A stretch of DNA of 50,115 nucleotides, from assembly GCF_004010095.1 (NCBI RefSeq), contig NZ_RRYD01000019.1:1-50115 (forward strand). Direction: 5' to 3'. The notes below the pieces were generated by a model. That model worked only from the letters and a program-made list of their open reading frames with translations. It was not told the DNA's origin and did no database searches. This document shows, one piece after another, positions 18,597-26,916 of the stretch (position 1 is the stretch's first letter; every line of letters starts with the position of its first letter). This DNA is from Lacticaseibacillus hulanensis (lineage in GTDB: Bacteria > Bacillota > Bacilli > Lactobacillales > Lactobacillaceae). The position numbers were made by a program, and so were the translations under genes.

Positions 18597-19724
18597 ATGG
18601 TTGAAATTGATTTGAATCACCTCTACAAAAAATATGATCACGCGGAGGAAGCCTCGGTCAAAGACTTTGACCTGCACGTGAAGGATAAGGAGTTCATCGT
18701 CTTCGTTGGTCCCTCAGGGTGCGGGAAGTCCACTACCTTGCGCATGATTGCGGGACTTGAGGACATCACGAAGGGTACGCTTGAAATTGACCACAAAGTG
18801 ATGAACGATGTGGCGCCCAAGGACCGGAATATCGCAATGGTGTTCCAGAACTACGCGCTGTATCCACACATGACCGTGTACGACAACATGGCGTTTGGCC
18901 TGAAGCTGCGCCACTACAAGAAGGACGATATCGATGCGCGCGTGCAAAATGCCGCCAAGATTTTGGGCCTGACCGAATTCCTCGCACGCAAGCCCGCCGA
19001 TTTATCCGGTGGTCAGCGCCAGCGGGTTGCCCTTGGCCGCGCGATTGTCCGGGATGCACCAATCTTCTTGATGGACGAACCACTGTCCAACCTGGATGCA
19101 AAACTGCGGGTGACGATGCGTGCGGAAATTGCTAAGTTGCACCAGCGCCTGAACACGACCACCATCTACGTCACGCATGACCAGACCGAAGCCATGACCA
19201 TGGCCGACCGGGTTGTCGTCATGTCCACGGGGAAGGTGCAGCAGATTGGCAGTCCCGAGGAGGTTTACCAGCACCCGAAGAACCAATTTGTTGCGGGCTT
19301 CATTGGCTCGCCGGCCATGAACTTCTTCACCGTCACGTACAAAGACGGTAAGATCAGCGACGGCCGCAGCCTCAAGCTGGCCGTGCCTGAAGGGCGTGCA
19401 CGCATTCTGGACGCAAAGGGCTACAACGGCAAGGAGGTCGTCTTCGGGATTCGCCCTGAGGACATTCACGCCGAGGAAGCCTTTCTTGATACCTGGCCCG
19501 ATGCGGTCATTAAGTCCACGGTCGTGGTTTCCGAATTACTCGGCGCCACGGTGCAGATGTACCAGAAGCTCGATGACACAGAATTCGTTGCCATCGTGCC
19601 CGCACGTGCTTTGCACACGCCGGGGGATGTTGTGGCCATGGGCTTTGACATTAACAAGGGTCATTTCTTCGACAAGCAGACGACGAATGCGATTGTGGAT
19701 GAGAGCCCGGAGTGTGGGTACTAG
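18597..19724 (+). CDS. msmK: Multiple-sugar ABC transporter ATP-binding protein (MsmK/MalK type)
   Basis: A 375-residue ATPase that powers the MalFG permease. Walker A is GPSGCGKST near residue 37, the Q-loop lies in VFQNYALYPHMTV, the signature is LSGGQRQRVALGRA, Walker B is IFLMDEPLSNLD and the switch His is in VTHDQTEAM. The C-terminal third is the OB-type regulatory domain of MalK/UgpC-like proteins (conserved FGIRPEDIH and FIGSPAMNF). Its gene lies between pgmB and dexB rather than beside malG. Such ATPases often serve several CUT1 sugar transporters. The ATG follows GAAGGGA. Confidence 0.93.
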   Translation: MVEIDLNHLYKKYDHAEEASVKDFDLHVKDKEFIVFVGPSGCGKSTTLRMIAGLEDITKGTLEIDHKVMNDVAPKDRNIAMVFQNYALYPHMTVYDNMAFGLKLRHYKKDDIDARVQNAAKILGLTEFLARKPADLSGGQRQRVALGRAIVRDAPIFLMDEPLSNLDAKLRVTMRAEIAKLHQRLNTTTIYVTHDQTEAMTMADRVVVMSTGKVQQIGSPEEVYQHPKNQFVAGFIGSPAMNFFTVTYKDGKISDGRSLKLAVPEGRARILDAKGYNGKEVVFGIRPEDIHAEEAFLDTWPDAVIKSTVVVSELLGATVQMYQKLDDTEFVAIVPARALHTPGDVVAMGFDINKGHFFDKQTTNAIVDESPECGY

Positions 19725-19743
19725 GCGGGGCTGAGAAGGCTCG

Positions 19744-19872
19744 GTAGCATAGTCGAGCTGCGCCACCCAGCTTTTTCCGCTTATCACGAGTCTGAACTCG
19801 CCGAGCAAAAAGCGCTCGCCAAGTTCAGACTCACGGTAATGCTCAAAAGCTCCTGGGTGGCTCCGCTCTGTG
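19744..19872 (+). repeat. Long hairpin unit A (tandem structured repeat)
   Basis: A long imperfect inverted repeat. The outer clamp is GAGC with GCTC; the outer stem pairs 19763-19775 with 19845-19860 (13 pairs, 3-base bulge); the inner stem pairs 19788-19798 with 19822-19832 (11 pairs, perfect); a 5-bp apical stem closes the loop AAAAAGC (19807-19813). It shares the unpaired blocks TTCCGCT, AAAAAGC, ATGCTCA and CTCCGCTCTGTG with unit B, although the stems differ. Confidence 0.8.
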
Positions 19873-19997
19873 GTGTAGTCGAGCTCCGCAGCCCTGCTCG
19901 TTCCGCTCAGCACGCTCCGACAACTGATGGCAAAAAGCGCCATCACTTGTCAGAGCAAGCTGATGCTCACGAGCAAACCGGGCTGCTCCGCTCTGTG
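19873..19997 (+). repeat. Long hairpin unit B (tandem structured repeat)
   Basis: The second copy of the architecture of unit A. GAGC/GCTC clamp; GCAGCCC (19888-19894) with GGGCTGC (19980-19986); GCTCGT with ACGAGC; CAGC with GCTG; GCTC with GAGC; GACA with TGTC; and TGATGGC (19925-19931) with GCCATCA (19939-19945) closing the same loop AAAAAGC. It ends with the same CTCCGCTCTGTG, followed at once by the ribosome binding site of the next gene. Confidence 0.8.
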
Positions 19998-20016
19998 ATT
20001 TTAAGGAGGTGTTGCC

Positions 20017-21639
20017 ATGCATGAATGGTGGCGTAACGCTGTAGTCTACCAGATTTATCCCCGTAGTTTTCAGGATAGTAATGGGGACGGCATTGGGGAT
20101 ATTCCTGGGATTGTTTCGCGGCTGGATTATCTAGCTGAGCTTGGGATTGATGCAATCTGGCTGAGTCCGGTGTACAAGTCACCGGGGATTGATAATGGCT
20201 ATGATATCGCCGATTATCAGGCCATTGATCCGCAGTTTGGGACAATGGCGGATATGGATGAGTTGATTGCCGAGGCCGGTAAGCGCAACATTCGTATCAT
20301 TATGGATCTGGTCGTCAATCATACGTCAGATCAACACGAGTGGTTCAAACAGTCACGGCGCTCCCGCAGCAATCCTTACCGGGATTACTACATTTGGCGC
20401 GATGGCAAAAATGGTGTGGCGCCGAACTCCATGCAGTCGACCTTCTCCGGGTCCGCCTGGCAGGAAGATTCCCGCACCGGGCAGTATTACCTGCACCTAT
20501 TCAGCGCCGGCCAACCAGATTTGAATTGGGCCAATCCAAAGGTGCGGCAGGCAATTTACCGCATGATGAACTTCTGGCTCGATAAGGGTATCGGCGGATT
20601 CCGCATGGATGTCATCGATCTGATTGGCAAGGACCCGGATCACGAAATTCGCGAGAACGGACCGCACTTGCACGACTACCTGCAGGAAATGAACGCAGCC
20701 ACGTTTGGTCGTGGCGACTTCATGACTGTCGGGGAGACGTGGGGGGCCACCCCGAGCATCGCGCAGAAGTATTCCGACCCGAGCCGGCATGAATTGTCGA
20801 TGGTCTTTCAGTTTGAGGCTATGCAGCTGGATCAAGAACCCGGCAAGGAAAAATGGGATACGCGGCCACTCCAATTTGACCAGCTCAAGGCCGTTTTGAA
20901 CAAGTGGCAAACGCAGCTGGATTATCGTGCGGGCTGGAACAGCTTGTTTTGGAACAATCACGACTTACCGCGGATTGTTTCGCGCTGGGGTGATGATGGT
21001 CGCTGCCGGGTCGCTAGTGCGCAGATGTTTGCCATCTTGCTGCACCTGATGCGCGGGACCCCGTACATCTACCAGGGCGAAGAAATCGGGATGACGAATT
21101 GCCCGGTCAAGTCGATTGCCGAAGTTGACGATATCGAAAGTGTCAACATGTACAACGAACGTCTCGCTGCTGGCGAGGCGCCGGCAGCTCTAATCGCCGC
21201 AATTAACAAGGTGGGCCGGGACAACGCCCGCACCCCAATGCAGTGGGCGGATGTCCCGGCAGCCGGATTCACCAGCGGCCAGCCGTGGCTGCACGTTAAC
21301 CAGAATTACCACAAGATTAATGTGGCCGCGGCGATGGCGGCTCCCGATTCGGTCTACGCGACGTACAAGCAGTTAATCAAATTACGGCATGATGAGCCAA
21401 TCATCACAAATGGGGATTATGAACCGATTGACTCGGTGCCAGAAGCCGTTATGGCATATTACCGCACTTATCAAAAAACAAGGTGGCTTGTGGTCGCCAA
21501 CCTGGCAAACGCAGAGGCGACCATCAACTTACCGGATGAGATCGAGAAAGTCTTAATTACTAATTATTCAGCAGTACCAGCAACATTGATTAACGCAACG
21601 CTAGCGCCCTACCAGGCATTTGCCGTTGCGGTTAGGTAA
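20017..21639 (+). CDS. dexB: Glucan 1,6-alpha-glucosidase (DexB-like, GH13_31)
   Basis: A 540-residue intracellular enzyme that removes alpha-1,6-linked glucose from isomalto- or branched maltodextrin fragments. It follows streptococcal DexB over its whole length. Region I is DLVVNHTSDQHEWF; the nucleophile is Asp198 in GFRMDVIDLIG, and the Val after Asp is the alpha-1,6 hallmark. The acid is Glu240 in TVGETWGATP and the third acid is Asp316 in WNNHDLPR. The fifth region is QPDLNW. The ATG follows AAGGAGGTG. The gene comes after two long hairpins that may separate its expression from that of msmK. Together with the first GH13 gene it lets the cell degrade both linkage types of imported starch fragments. 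Confidence 0.92.
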   Translation: MHEWWRNAVVYQIYPRSFQDSNGDGIGDIPGIVSRLDYLAELGIDAIWLSPVYKSPGIDNGYDIADYQAIDPQFGTMADMDELIAEAGKRNIRIIMDLVVNHTSDQHEWFKQSRRSRSNPYRDYYIWRDGKNGVAPNSMQSTFSGSAWQEDSRTGQYYLHLFSAGQPDLNWANPKVRQAIYRMMNFWLDKGIGGFRMDVIDLIGKDPDHEIRENGPHLHDYLQEMNAATFGRGDFMTVGETWGATPSIAQKYSDPSRHELSMVFQFEAMQLDQEPGKEKWDTRPLQFDQLKAVLNKWQTQLDYRAGWNSLFWNNHDLPRIVSRWGDDGRCRVASAQMFAILLHLMRGTPYIYQGEEIGMTNCPVKSIAEVDDIESVNMYNERLAAGEAPAALIAAINKVGRDNARTPMQWADVPAAGFTSGQPWLHVNQNYHKINVAAAMAAPDSVYATYKQLIKLRHDEPIITNGDYEPIDSVPEAVMAYYRTYQKTRWLVVANLANAEATINLPDEIEKVLITNYSAVPATLINATLAPYQAFAVAVR

Positions 21640-21687
21640 AACAATTAGCATTTGTTGAGGAAATATTCCGTTGGGAGGAATTTTACA

Positions 21688-22923
21688 ATGAAACTATGGA
21701 AGAAGATTGCTCTGAGCAGCAGTTCAATCATCGCAGTAGCATTGCTTGCGGCTTGTGGCAACAGTTCTAGCTCTTCAGACACCAAGACCGACACGGAGAA
21801 AGTATCCGGGAACGTCAAATTGTGGGTCGACACAACTCAGGTATCCTACTACAAGAAGATTGCCAAGAACTTCAACAAGAAGTATCCAGACGTGAAGGTT
21901 AAGGTTACCCAGAGTCCAAACGGCTCGGCGAACGCGAAGACCGACGTCGCAAAGGACCCAGCTAAGGCTGCCGACGTGTTTGAAGTGCCAAATGATCAGC
22001 TCGGTGCCATGGCTAACCAGGGTTACATCAACCCGCTTTCACCAGACGCAACCAAGGCTGTGAAGAAGAACAACGCCGCCGTTTCCGCCAAGGGTGTGGA
22101 ATGGAAGAACAAGCTTTACGGCTACCCATTCGCGGAGCAGGCCCAGACGCTTTACTACAACAAGTCCAAGCTCTCTGCTGAAGACGTTAAGGATTGGGAC
22201 ACACTCACCTCTAAGGGTGTCATTGCGACGGACTTCACCGTTCCTTACAACTTCTACCCAATTTTCCTCTCTGCCGGGACCTACCTCTACGGTAAGGATG
22301 GCGAAACGTTGAAGGGCACGAACGTTAACAACCAAAAGGGCGTCAACGCGATGACCTGGTACGCTCAGCAAAAGCACAACAAGGGTGTCATGCAGACGTC
22401 CAACGCACTCAACCAACTCAAGTCCGGTAACGCAACGGCCATCCTCGACGGCCCTTGGGACACCGCCAACATCAAGAAGGTTCTGGGCAAGAACTTCGGG
22501 GTTGCACCTTACCCAACGATTACCATCGGCGGCAAGAAGGCCCAGATGCAGGCATTCCTTGGGATTGAAGCCTTTGCGGTTAACTCCCACACGGACACCA
22601 AGAACCAGAAGGCAGCCGCAACACTGGCTCAGTTCATCACCAACAAGCAGTCTCAGCTGATTGTTTACAAGAACTCCGGCCAGATCCCAGTTGATAAGGC
22701 AGCACAGAAGAGTTCCGTTGTTGCAAGCGACGAAGCGGCACAGGCGGTCATGACCATGGCTAAGCCAGGTAACTCCACCGTTATGCCAAAGATGTCCCAG
22801 ATGGCAACATTCTGGAACCTGGCAACACCACTCATCAACGGTGCTTACACTGGTTCCATCAAGGCTAGTCAGTACCCTGCTAAGCTGCAGACGTTCTATG
22901 ACGGGATTTCTAAGGCTAACTAG
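21688..22923 (+). CDS. malE: Maltodextrin ABC transporter substrate-binding lipoprotein
   Basis: A 411-residue family 1 solute-binding protein. The N-terminus has a Lys-containing n-region, a hydrophobic core and the lipobox LLAAC, so the mature protein is anchored through Cys23 on the outer membrane leaflet, followed by a Ser-rich linker. The core shows typical maltose-binding features (NVKLWVDTT, WKNKLYGYPF, DGPWDTANIKK). The ATG at 21688 follows GGGAGGAA; 12 upstream in-frame codons are not part of the protein. It heads malEFG and is separated from malF by two hairpins. Confidence 0.95.
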   Translation: MKLWKKIALSSSSIIAVALLAACGNSSSSSDTKTDTEKVSGNVKLWVDTTQVSYYKKIAKNFNKKYPDVKVKVTQSPNGSANAKTDVAKDPAKAADVFEVPNDQLGAMANQGYINPLSPDATKAVKKNNAAVSAKGVEWKNKLYGYPFAEQAQTLYYNKSKLSAEDVKDWDTLTSKGVIATDFTVPYNFYPIFLSAGTYLYGKDGETLKGTNVNNQKGVNAMTWYAQQKHNKGVMQTSNALNQLKSGNATAILDGPWDTANIKKVLGKNFGVAPYPTITIGGKKAQMQAFLGIEAFAVNSHTDTKNQKAAATLAQFITNKQSQLIVYKNSGQIPVDKAAQKSSVVASDEAAQAVMTMAKPGNSTVMPKMSQMATFWNLATPLINGAYTGSIKASQYPAKLQTFYDGISKAN

Positions 22924-22939
22924 CATTGATTGTTTGAAG

Positions 22940-22994
22940 TTAGGCGGATTTCACCGCTAAGAAAAAAGCTTTGAGCCGGCGGGATTGCCGCTGG
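22940..22994 (+). repeat. Two intercistronic hairpins between malE and malF
   Basis: Hairpin 1 pairs 22940-22947 with 22954-22960 (7 pairs, one bulge). Hairpin 2 pairs CCGGCGG (22976-22982) with CCGCTGG (22988-22994), with one mismatch. Neither has a terminal T tract. Their position after the binding-protein gene suggests mRNA stabilisation or partial termination that yields more MalE than MalFG. Confidence 0.5.
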
Positions 22995-23017
22995 TTGTTG
23001 CTGAGGAAGGAGAAGCT

Positions 23018-24376
23018 ATGTTTCAACGTAAGAAGAAGTTGCCGCAAGCGGCGACGTATAAGGAAGTGTGGCAGCGCGGTGACACAGCCACCAAGCTATC
23101 CTTCCTCATCATGGGCCTGGCGCAACTGAAGAATAAGCAGTGGGTCAAGGGCTTTGGGTTCCTGATTACCGAGGTTGTCTTCATTCTGTGGATGGCATTC
23201 AGCGGCGTAAGTACGCTGAGTATGCTGACCAATCTGGGGACAATCAAGCACAAAAAGGTTGTTTACGACGCGACGCAAGGGGTCTATCTGACCAAGATGC
23301 CAGATAACTCGGTTGTTATCCTGTTGTTCGGGGTGCTGGCGGTCATTCTGGTCATTGCCATGATTGGCCTGTACGTTGCGAACCTCAAATCAGTCCGGAA
23401 CCTGTACGTCTTGCACCGTGATGGGGAACACATTCCAAGTAATGGTGAGGAATTAAAATCGCTGCTCGATCAGCGACTGCACGTAACGCTGCTTGCCATT
23501 CCAATTATTGGGATTGTTGCCTTCACGATTCTGCCAACCGTCTACATGATCTCGATGGCGTTCACGAACTATGATGCCAAGCACTCGATTGGGTTTTCTT
23601 GGACCGGTTTTAAGGCGTTTGGTAATGTGCTCACCGGGGACTTAGCCGGGACCTTCTTCCCCGTATTGGGGTGGACCTTGGTCTGGGCGGTTTGCGCCAC
23701 GGCCACCACGTTTTTCTTCGGTGTCCTGCTGGCAATGCTGATTGAATCAAAGGGGATTAAGCACAAGGGCTTCTGGCGGACGATCTTCGTGATTGTCTAC
23801 GCGGTACCACAGTTCATCTCCCTACTCATGATGGCGCAGTTCCTGGACCTGCAGGGGCCGCTGAACACGTTGCTCCTCAACTGGGGCTGGATTAGCCACC
23901 CGATTAACTTCATCAGTGCGTCGGCGAACCCGCTGGTTGCACGGATTACCGTTATTGTCGTGAACATGTGGATTGGGATTCCGGTTTCCATGCTGGTTTC
24001 CACGGCGATTATTCAGAACCTGCCGCAGGATCAAATTGAAGCGGCGCGGATGGATGGTGCGAATGCCTTTCAAGTGTTCAAATCAATTACCTTCCCGCAA
24101 ATTCTCTTCGTGATGGCACCGGCGCTGATTCAACAGTTCATTGGGAATATCAATAACTTCAACGTTATCTACCTACTGACCGGTGGTTACCCGATGAACA
24201 ACAACTACAATGGTGCTGGTGATACGGATTTGCTGGTAACCTGGCTGTACAACTTGGTCTTCGGGCAAACGCAGCGGTACAACGCTTCAGCGGTCTTGGG
24301 GATTCTCATCTTCATTATTTCCGCGACCGTTTCGTTGATAGCATACCGGCGGACCAACGCGTTTAAGGAGGGTTAG
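23018..24376 (+). CDS. malF: Maltodextrin ABC transporter permease MalF
   Basis: A 452-residue integral membrane subunit. An extended N-terminal part has transmembrane segments near residues 43-65 and 94-118 before the core six-helix permease, as in other MalF proteins. The EAA loop that docks with the ATPase reads EAARMDGANAFQVFKSITFP. The ATG follows AAGGAGAA. It overlaps no neighbour, but malG starts three bases after its stop codon, so the two permeases are translated together. Confidence 0.94.
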   Translation: MFQRKKKLPQAATYKEVWQRGDTATKLSFLIMGLAQLKNKQWVKGFGFLITEVVFILWMAFSGVSTLSMLTNLGTIKHKKVVYDATQGVYLTKMPDNSVVILLFGVLAVILVIAMIGLYVANLKSVRNLYVLHRDGEHIPSNGEELKSLLDQRLHVTLLAIPIIGIVAFTILPTVYMISMAFTNYDAKHSIGFSWTGFKAFGNVLTGDLAGTFFPVLGWTLVWAVCATATTFFFGVLLAMLIESKGIKHKGFWRTIFVIVYAVPQFISLLMMAQFLDLQGPLNTLLLNWGWISHPINFISASANPLVARITVIVVNMWIGIPVSMLVSTAIIQNLPQDQIEAARMDGANAFQVFKSITFPQILFVMAPALIQQFIGNINNFNVIYLLTGGYPMNNNYNGAGDTDLLVTWLYNLVFGQTQRYNASAVLGILIFIISATVSLIAYRRTNAFKEG

Positions 24377-24378
24377 CT

Positions 24379-25236
24379 TTGAAATCATACAAAGAGCAGC
24401 GGCGCATTTCACTGATTCTGCGTTACACCTTGCTGGCTTTGCTTGCCATCGTTTGGATTTTTCCAATCATTTGGATCATCCTCGCCAGTTTCTCGTACAA
24501 CGACACTGGGTTTGTTTCGACCATCTGGCCGGAAAAATTCACGCTGCAAAACTACATTGGGATTTTTACCAGTAAACAGTTTCCGTTCGTGCACTGGATG
24601 GCCAACACGTTCTTCGTTGCGGTAATCTCCGCCACGTTGTCGACGTTCGTCACCATCTGTGTGGCGTACGTGCTATCCCGCCTACGCTTCAGGTTGCGCA
24701 AACCGTTCCTGCAAATCGCACTGGTGCTGGGGATGTTCCCTGGCTTCATGTCCATGATTGCGCTGTATTACATTCTGAAGAGCTTCAATATGTTGAACCT
24801 CTTCGGACTGATTCTGGTGTACGTCGGCGGAGCGGGCCTCGGGTTCTACGTGGCCAAAGGGTTCTTCGACACGATTCCGCGGGCAATTGATGAGGCGGCG
24901 GAAATGGACGGCGCCACCAAGTGGCAGACGTTCATCCACATTGGGTTACCGATGTCACGGCCAATCATCGTGTACACGGCGCTCATGGCGTTCATCGCCC
25001 CATGGATTGATTTCATCTTCTCTGGGATCATCCTGTCATCAAGTGGGAACTCGAAGAATTACACCATCGCGTACGGGCTGTACAACATGGTGCACACCAC
25101 CAAGGGGACCTCGACCTTGTACTTCACCCAGTTCATCGCGGGTTGTGTCATCATCGCGATTCCAATCACAATTCTCTTTGTCATCATGCAGAAGTTCTAC
25201 GTAAATGGAATTACTGCCGGTGCCGATAAGGGATAG
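24379..25236 (+). CDS. malG: Maltodextrin ABC transporter permease MalG
   Basis: A 285-residue, six-helix permease partner of MalF. The EAA loop is EAAEMDGATKWQTFIHIGLP. The start is TTG at 24379, with AAGGAGGG inside the end of malF, and gives MKSYKEQRRISLILRY. It is the last gene of the transport operon and is followed by a terminator. Confidence 0.94.
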   Translation: MKSYKEQRRISLILRYTLLALLAIVWIFPIIWIILASFSYNDTGFVSTIWPEKFTLQNYIGIFTSKQFPFVHWMANTFFVAVISATLSTFVTICVAYVLSRLRFRLRKPFLQIALVLGMFPGFMSMIALYYILKSFNMLNLFGLILVYVGGAGLGFYVAKGFFDTIPRAIDEAAEMDGATKWQTFIHIGLPMSRPIIVYTALMAFIAPWIDFIFSGIILSSSGNSKNYTIAYGLYNMVHTTKGTSTLYFTQFIAGCVIIAIPITILFVIMQKFYVNGITAGADKG

Positions 25237-25240
25237 GCGA

Positions 25241-25287
25241 GAGGGGGCAACTACTGCACGTAAAAAGTGTGGTAGCTGCTCTTTTTT
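25241..25287 (+). terminator. Intrinsic terminator after malG
   Basis: GGCAACTACTGCAC pairs imperfectly with GTGTGGTAGCTGCT around GTAAAAA and is followed by six T residues. Confidence 0.75.
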
Positions 25288-25320
25288 GCTTGCCGATAGA
25301 AAAACGCTAGCGGCGGATAA

Positions 25321-25347
25321 GATAACCGATTAAAAACTACGGTTACG
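25321..25347. promoter_or_regulatory. Inverted repeat upstream of the lacI-type regulator
   Basis: GATAACCG (25321-25328) and CGGTTACG (25340-25347) are inverted copies of a TAACCG core, separated by 11 bases. GATAAC also occurs in the left half of operator site 2 (15455-15470). It may be an autoregulatory site; the wide spacing makes this uncertain. Confidence 0.35.
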
Positions 25348-25485
25348 CATTTTTCATTTGATAAGTATTTGCGTTCGGGTGATTGCAGGCTCTATAAAAA
25401 CGCTTTAATAACAACTTATGTTTATGATAAACTAGAGGGTGCGGTTCACCGCTTAATTGAACATAACAAACAGGAGGAACCCGGC

Positions 25486-26439
25486 TTGGTCACGCTATCT
25501 GATGTTGCAAAAAAAGCAAATGTTTCCAAAATGACAGTCTCACGCGTCATTAACCATCCAGAACAGGTGACGGATGAGCTGCGCCAGTTGGTGCAGGATG
25601 CGATGGCGTCTCTTCAGTACCGACCGAATTCCGCGGCAAAGGCACTCGCAAACAACCGCACCAATGTGATCAAAGTGGTGATTCTTGAGGATGTCGAGGT
25701 AACTGAGCCCTACTACATGAACTTGTTGTTCGGTATTGCTAAGGGCCTGGATCGCCAGCAGTACGCGCTCCAGCTCGTTACCGACCGGAGTCACCTGACT
25801 GCGGGTAATCCGGACGGGTACATCGTCACGGGGGCGCGGAACAACGATATTCAGCTTCTGGATCAACTCACCGAACCGGTCGTTGTCTTTGGTGAGAACC
25901 GGTATGGTTATGATTTCATTGACACTGATAACAAGCTGGGCATCCAGAAGGCGACTGAGTTTGCCATTGCGAAGAATTATCAGTCGATTATCTTCATTGG
26001 CATTGACGTGAAGGAGCCGTTCGAATATTCACGCGAGGCGGGCTACATCAACACCCTGCAGAAGAATAAGATGCTGCCGCGCATCCACCGAATGGGGAAT
26101 CACTCGCACTTGTCCCAAAAGTTCATCAATAGTCACTGGCACGAGTTTGCGCGCAACACGATTTTTATTTGTGCCAGCGACCGGCTAGCCGTGGGGGTTG
26201 TGCGGGCAATCCTCCAAAATGGCGGTGACATCCCGAAGGACTTTGGCGTCATCGGTTTTGACGGCGTCTTGCTGGACCAGGTTAGCAACCCGCAGCTGAC
26301 GACGGTGCGCCAGCCAATCATGCAACTGGGTGAACTACTTGCGCGCATGCTGCTGCAAAAGATCGCCCAGTCAGGCGCGCAGCAGGGGGAAACGATGGTC
26401 ACACCGGAACTTGTTGTGCGCGACACAACCAGAAAATGA
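25486..26439 (+). CDS. malR: LacI/GalR-family transcriptional regulator, probable MalR
   Basis: A 317-residue regulator. The N-terminal helix-turn-helix and hinge are clear: TLSDVAKKANVSKMTVSRVI, then YRPNSAAKALANN. The remainder is a periplasmic-binding-protein-like sensor domain with IGFDGVLLDQV and LTTVRQP near the end. The start is TTG at 25486, eight bases after AGGAGG; the upstream reading frame is not conserved sequence. It lies downstream of malEFG and behind its own spacer, so it probably controls the locus in response to maltose or maltodextrin. MalR proteins of some lactic acid bacteria activate mal genes, which agrees with the operator positions upstream of the -35 boxes. The symbol is inferred from context. 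Confidence 0.85.
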   Translation: MVTLSDVAKKANVSKMTVSRVINHPEQVTDELRQLVQDAMASLQYRPNSAAKALANNRTNVIKVVILEDVEVTEPYYMNLLFGIAKGLDRQQYALQLVTDRSHLTAGNPDGYIVTGARNNDIQLLDQLTEPVVVFGENRYGYDFIDTDNKLGIQKATEFAIAKNYQSIIFIGIDVKEPFEYSREAGYINTLQKNKMLPRIHRMGNHSHLSQKFINSHWHEFARNTIFICASDRLAVGVVRAILQNGGDIPKDFGVIGFDGVLLDQVSNPQLTTVRQPIMQLGELLARMLLQKIAQSGAQQGETMVTPELVVRDTTRK

Positions 26440-26495
26440 GCTTTACCAATTAGGACGCGTCTTTTGGCGGGCCCTTTTTGATTAGCGCAAGCCAT

Positions 26496-26900
26496 TTAGA
26501 ACGCGTTGAGCAAAGATGCGACGCTTGCGCAGAGGACGGCAAAGGTGAGGTGCGGGATGAAGGCAATGACGGGTGATTTCTGCAAGAGCGCGTGAATGAT
26601 GCCCGTGGTGCACGCTAGCAGCAGGGCCAGGAGGGCGGGTATGATTCCCATAATACTGACGGTGCCGGTCAGGACAATAACGTCCGCGCTGCCCAGGCCG
26701 CGGGTCACAAGGGCAAAGAGCGCAAGACAAAGCGCCAAAATCACAGCGGCAAGTGTCTGCTTGGGTGCGTACACGTAACTAAAGGCGAGCATGCACACCA
26801 GCCACGTATCGGTAAGGGCGGCGGGGACGCTCCGGGTGCGCCAGTCGCTACTGGCCATCAATATTAGACCGACATAAAAGATGACGTACCAAACAATCAT
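26496..26900 (-). CDS. Small A24-type prepilin peptidase-like membrane protein
   Basis: A 134-residue, strongly hydrophobic protein with about five membrane segments. It matches only the protease half of type IV prepilin peptidases: the first catalytic Asp is in ASSDWRTRSVP and the second in GLGSADVIVL. The N-terminal methylase domain of full-length enzymes is missing, as is usual for competence-type peptidases of lactobacilli. The second motif is GSAD where the family normally has GxGD. A ribosome binding site, GAGGAG, lies eight bases before the ATG at 26900. It would process competence pseudopilins (ComG type), whose genes are not in this window. It is convergent with malR and divergent from rpsL. 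Confidence 0.7.
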   Translation of the reverse strand: MIVWYVIFYVGLILMASSDWRTRSVPAALTDTWLVCMLAFSYVYAPKQTLAAVILALCLALFALVTRGLGSADVIVLTGTVSIMGIIPALLALLLACTTGIIHALLQKSPVIAFIPHLTFAVLCASVASLLNAF

Positions 26901-26916
26901 TAACGCTTCTCCTCAC

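Noticed and set aside
26440..26495. Terminator between the convergent malR and prepilin peptidase-like genes
   Set aside because: Short palindromes (GACGCGTC, GGGCCC) and a T run exist, but no stem of convincing length could be drawn.
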